Below, piece by piece: positions 63,051-64,000 of a stretch of 64,000 nt of DNA. Below the pieces are notes generated by a model that searched no databases, was not told the DNA's origin, and saw only the letters and a list, made by a program, of their open reading frames with translations. The DNA is taken from NCBI RefSeq assembly GCF_020532605.1, contig NZ_JAJATW010000007.1, positions 93,969 to 157,968 of the forward strand. Reading direction: 5' to 3'. A program made the position numbers and the translations under genes. Origin of the DNA: Marinomonas algarum. GTDB lineage: Bacteria; Pseudomonadota; Gammaproteobacteria; Pseudomonadales; Marinomonadaceae. The first letter of the stretch is position 1. Each line of letters starts with the position of its first letter.

Positions 63051-63453
63051 GGAAAAATAACCTTAAGAATTGAGCCATAGAACACCAATTTCCAGCTTAT
63101 CTGAGTACAAATAAACAGACAGAATCGATCAATGGCGGCCATATTAACAAGACACTGACTAAATGGATAAGAAGGAAAAGTCATTAACTTATATAAGAAA
63201 AACGAATAAATAAAAAATCTTCTTTAAAGAGATGTATATTCAGATAATAAGTACACCACTCATAGTTAAGTAGGCGGCGAGAGATCAACTGCCTATAAGT
63301 GGTATTCCAACGTTATCATCTGAATTTGTGCTTAAGTTCTAGACAATTAATACCAAATCTGTATAGATTTTATAGAAATATAACATTTCTATTATGAATC
63401 TAATCAGCTTAAGATCGCGCTCTATCGCTAACCCAAATTACATCGAGCCACTT
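63051..63453. other. Intergenic region before the interrupted MFS gene
   Basis: AT-rich, 343-403 bp depending on the MFS start. A frame extends back to 63394, but no motif or hairpin with a T-run was seen. Confidence 0.35.
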
Positions 63454-63656
63454 ATGTCAGCCAACACCTATCACGAGCCTGTGAGCATCAGCAAGAAACT
63501 GATTTTTTTGATTGCTACGGCCGTCTCAGCCACTGCGGCGAACCTTTATTATAACCAACCTATTTTGCCGCTGATTGGTCAGGATTTAGCGCTAAGTGAC
63601 TTATTGCTCGGTGCTATACCTGCCGCTACGCAACTTGGCTATACGGCGGCTTTATG
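63454..63656 (+). pseudogene. MFS transporter gene truncated by an IS66-type element
   Basis: About 67 N-terminal residues of an MFS transporter: a soluble start, then LIFLIATAVSATAANLYYNQPILPLIGQDL, the usual first helix and loop of one drug/proton MFS group, and LLLGAIPAATQLGYTAAL. The coding sequence then runs into the insertion sequence end and stops within 25 bp. The rest of the gene is probably on the far side of the element, outside the window. Confidence 0.85.
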
Positions 63657-64000
63657 TAAGCGTCAGAGCATCACCACCTAGATAGATCGGACGTTCCATG
63701 GCAGCAGGTCATCAAGACTTTCGTTGGTCTGTCGTTTCGGTAATTCTTCGAAGAGTGTCACTAAGTAATCATACGGGATTAGCCCATTGGCTTTAGCGGT
63801 TTCGATGATGCTGTAAAGTATCGCACTCGACTTGGCTCCATTACCTGTATTAGCAAACAACCAGTTTTTACGCCCGATTACGAAGGGTTTGATGGCTCTT
63901 TCAGCTCGGTTGTTGTCGATGTTAATTTGCCCATTCTGAAGATAAACCGTGAGTTTCTCCCATTGATTCAGATTGTATTGAATCGCTTTTCCAAGCAAGG
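63657..64000. mobile_element. IS66-family insertion sequence, right-hand part outside window
   Basis: The element begins at GTAAGCGTCAGAGCATCACC, the GTAA-type terminal repeat of IS66 elements, and carries the C-terminus of an IS66 transposase reading leftward. It has cut the MFS gene. The other end lies beyond 64000; IS66 elements normally leave an 8-bp target duplication. Confidence 0.85.
63678..64000 (-). CDS. tnpC: IS66-family transposase (TnpC), C-terminal part
   Basis: The last 107 codons of an IS66 transposase. NNRAERAIKPFVIGRKNWLF with NTGNGAKSSAILYSIIETAKANGLIPYDYL in parts is the conserved C-terminal domain, and LPWNVRSI ends the protein. The frame is open to the window edge, so the first methionine seen (63998) is internal. 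Confidence 0.92.
   Translation of the reverse strand, partial: LLGKAIQYNLNQWEKLTVYLQNGQINIDNNRAERAIKPFVIGRKNWLFANTGNGAKSSAILYSIIETAKANGLIPYDYLVTLFEELPKRQTNESLDDLLPWNVRSI

Overview
The window looks like chromosomal DNA of a marine gammaproteobacterium of the Oceanospirillales, most like Marinomonas. This rests on protein character and gene order: grpE-dnaK-dnaJ, recN / fur / bamE / rnfH / ratA / smpB / ssrA, a two-gene pyruvate carboxylase with a divergent LysR gene, a TAXI-TRAP transporter with a universal stress protein, and an E. coli-like tmRNA tag. The genus is an inference. No rRNA or ordinary tRNA gene is present.

Layout. (1) 1-15.1 kb, cell surface polysaccharide. A leftward dTDP-sugar operon runs EPS-type MarR regulator, rmlB, rmlA, an FdtB-like aminotransferase, an LpxD-like acyltransferase and an unknown partial gene. 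A GC-rich MBL/beta-CASP nuclease gene follows. Next is wza-wzb-wzc (leftward), diverging from a yjbEFGH/gfcABCD-type operon (rightward). (2) 15.1-17.9 kb, an arsenic operon: arsR with a perfect palindromic operator, an arsC-arsH gene fusion and acr3. (3) 17.9-20.2 kb, arrays of two REP-like palindromes around a RAYT transposase gene, plus a DUF4760 gene. (4) 20.2-33.6 kb, metabolism: aroQ, pycB-pycA with a divergent LysR gene, peroxiredoxin, MocR regulator, PilZ-like and DUF501 proteins, glpK/glpR/glpD and a TSUP permease. (5) 33.6-39.5 kb: a RES-Xre toxin-antitoxin pair, a GcvA-type LysR gene, a candidate structured small RNA, a long-form gap, and small envelope genes. (6) 39.5-43.5 kb: grpE-dnaK-dnaJ behind a clear heat-shock promoter. 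(7) 43.9-52.5 kb, a catabolic block: TAXI-TRAP importer, RpiR regulator, BKACE enzyme, class III aminotransferase, a collapsed etfA remnant and purU. (8) 52.6-58.4 kb: recN, fur, bamE, rnfH, ratA, a sodium symporter, smpB and ssrA. (9) 58.4-64 kb: a HigBA pair between ssrA and a diverged copy of the ssrA 3' end, Lrp and a Gate-domain membrane protein, a cystine symporter, and an MFS gene cut by an IS66-type element that runs off the end.

The most notable observations are the ssrA 3'-end duplication enclosing HigBA, the RAYT/REP arrangement, the ArsC-ArsH fusion, the candidate small RNA upstream of the GcvA-type regulator, the collapsed etfA fossil at purU, and two unrelated genes that each end in four 16-bp tandem repeats spanning the stop codon. 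No CRISPR array, prophage or large biosynthetic cluster was seen.
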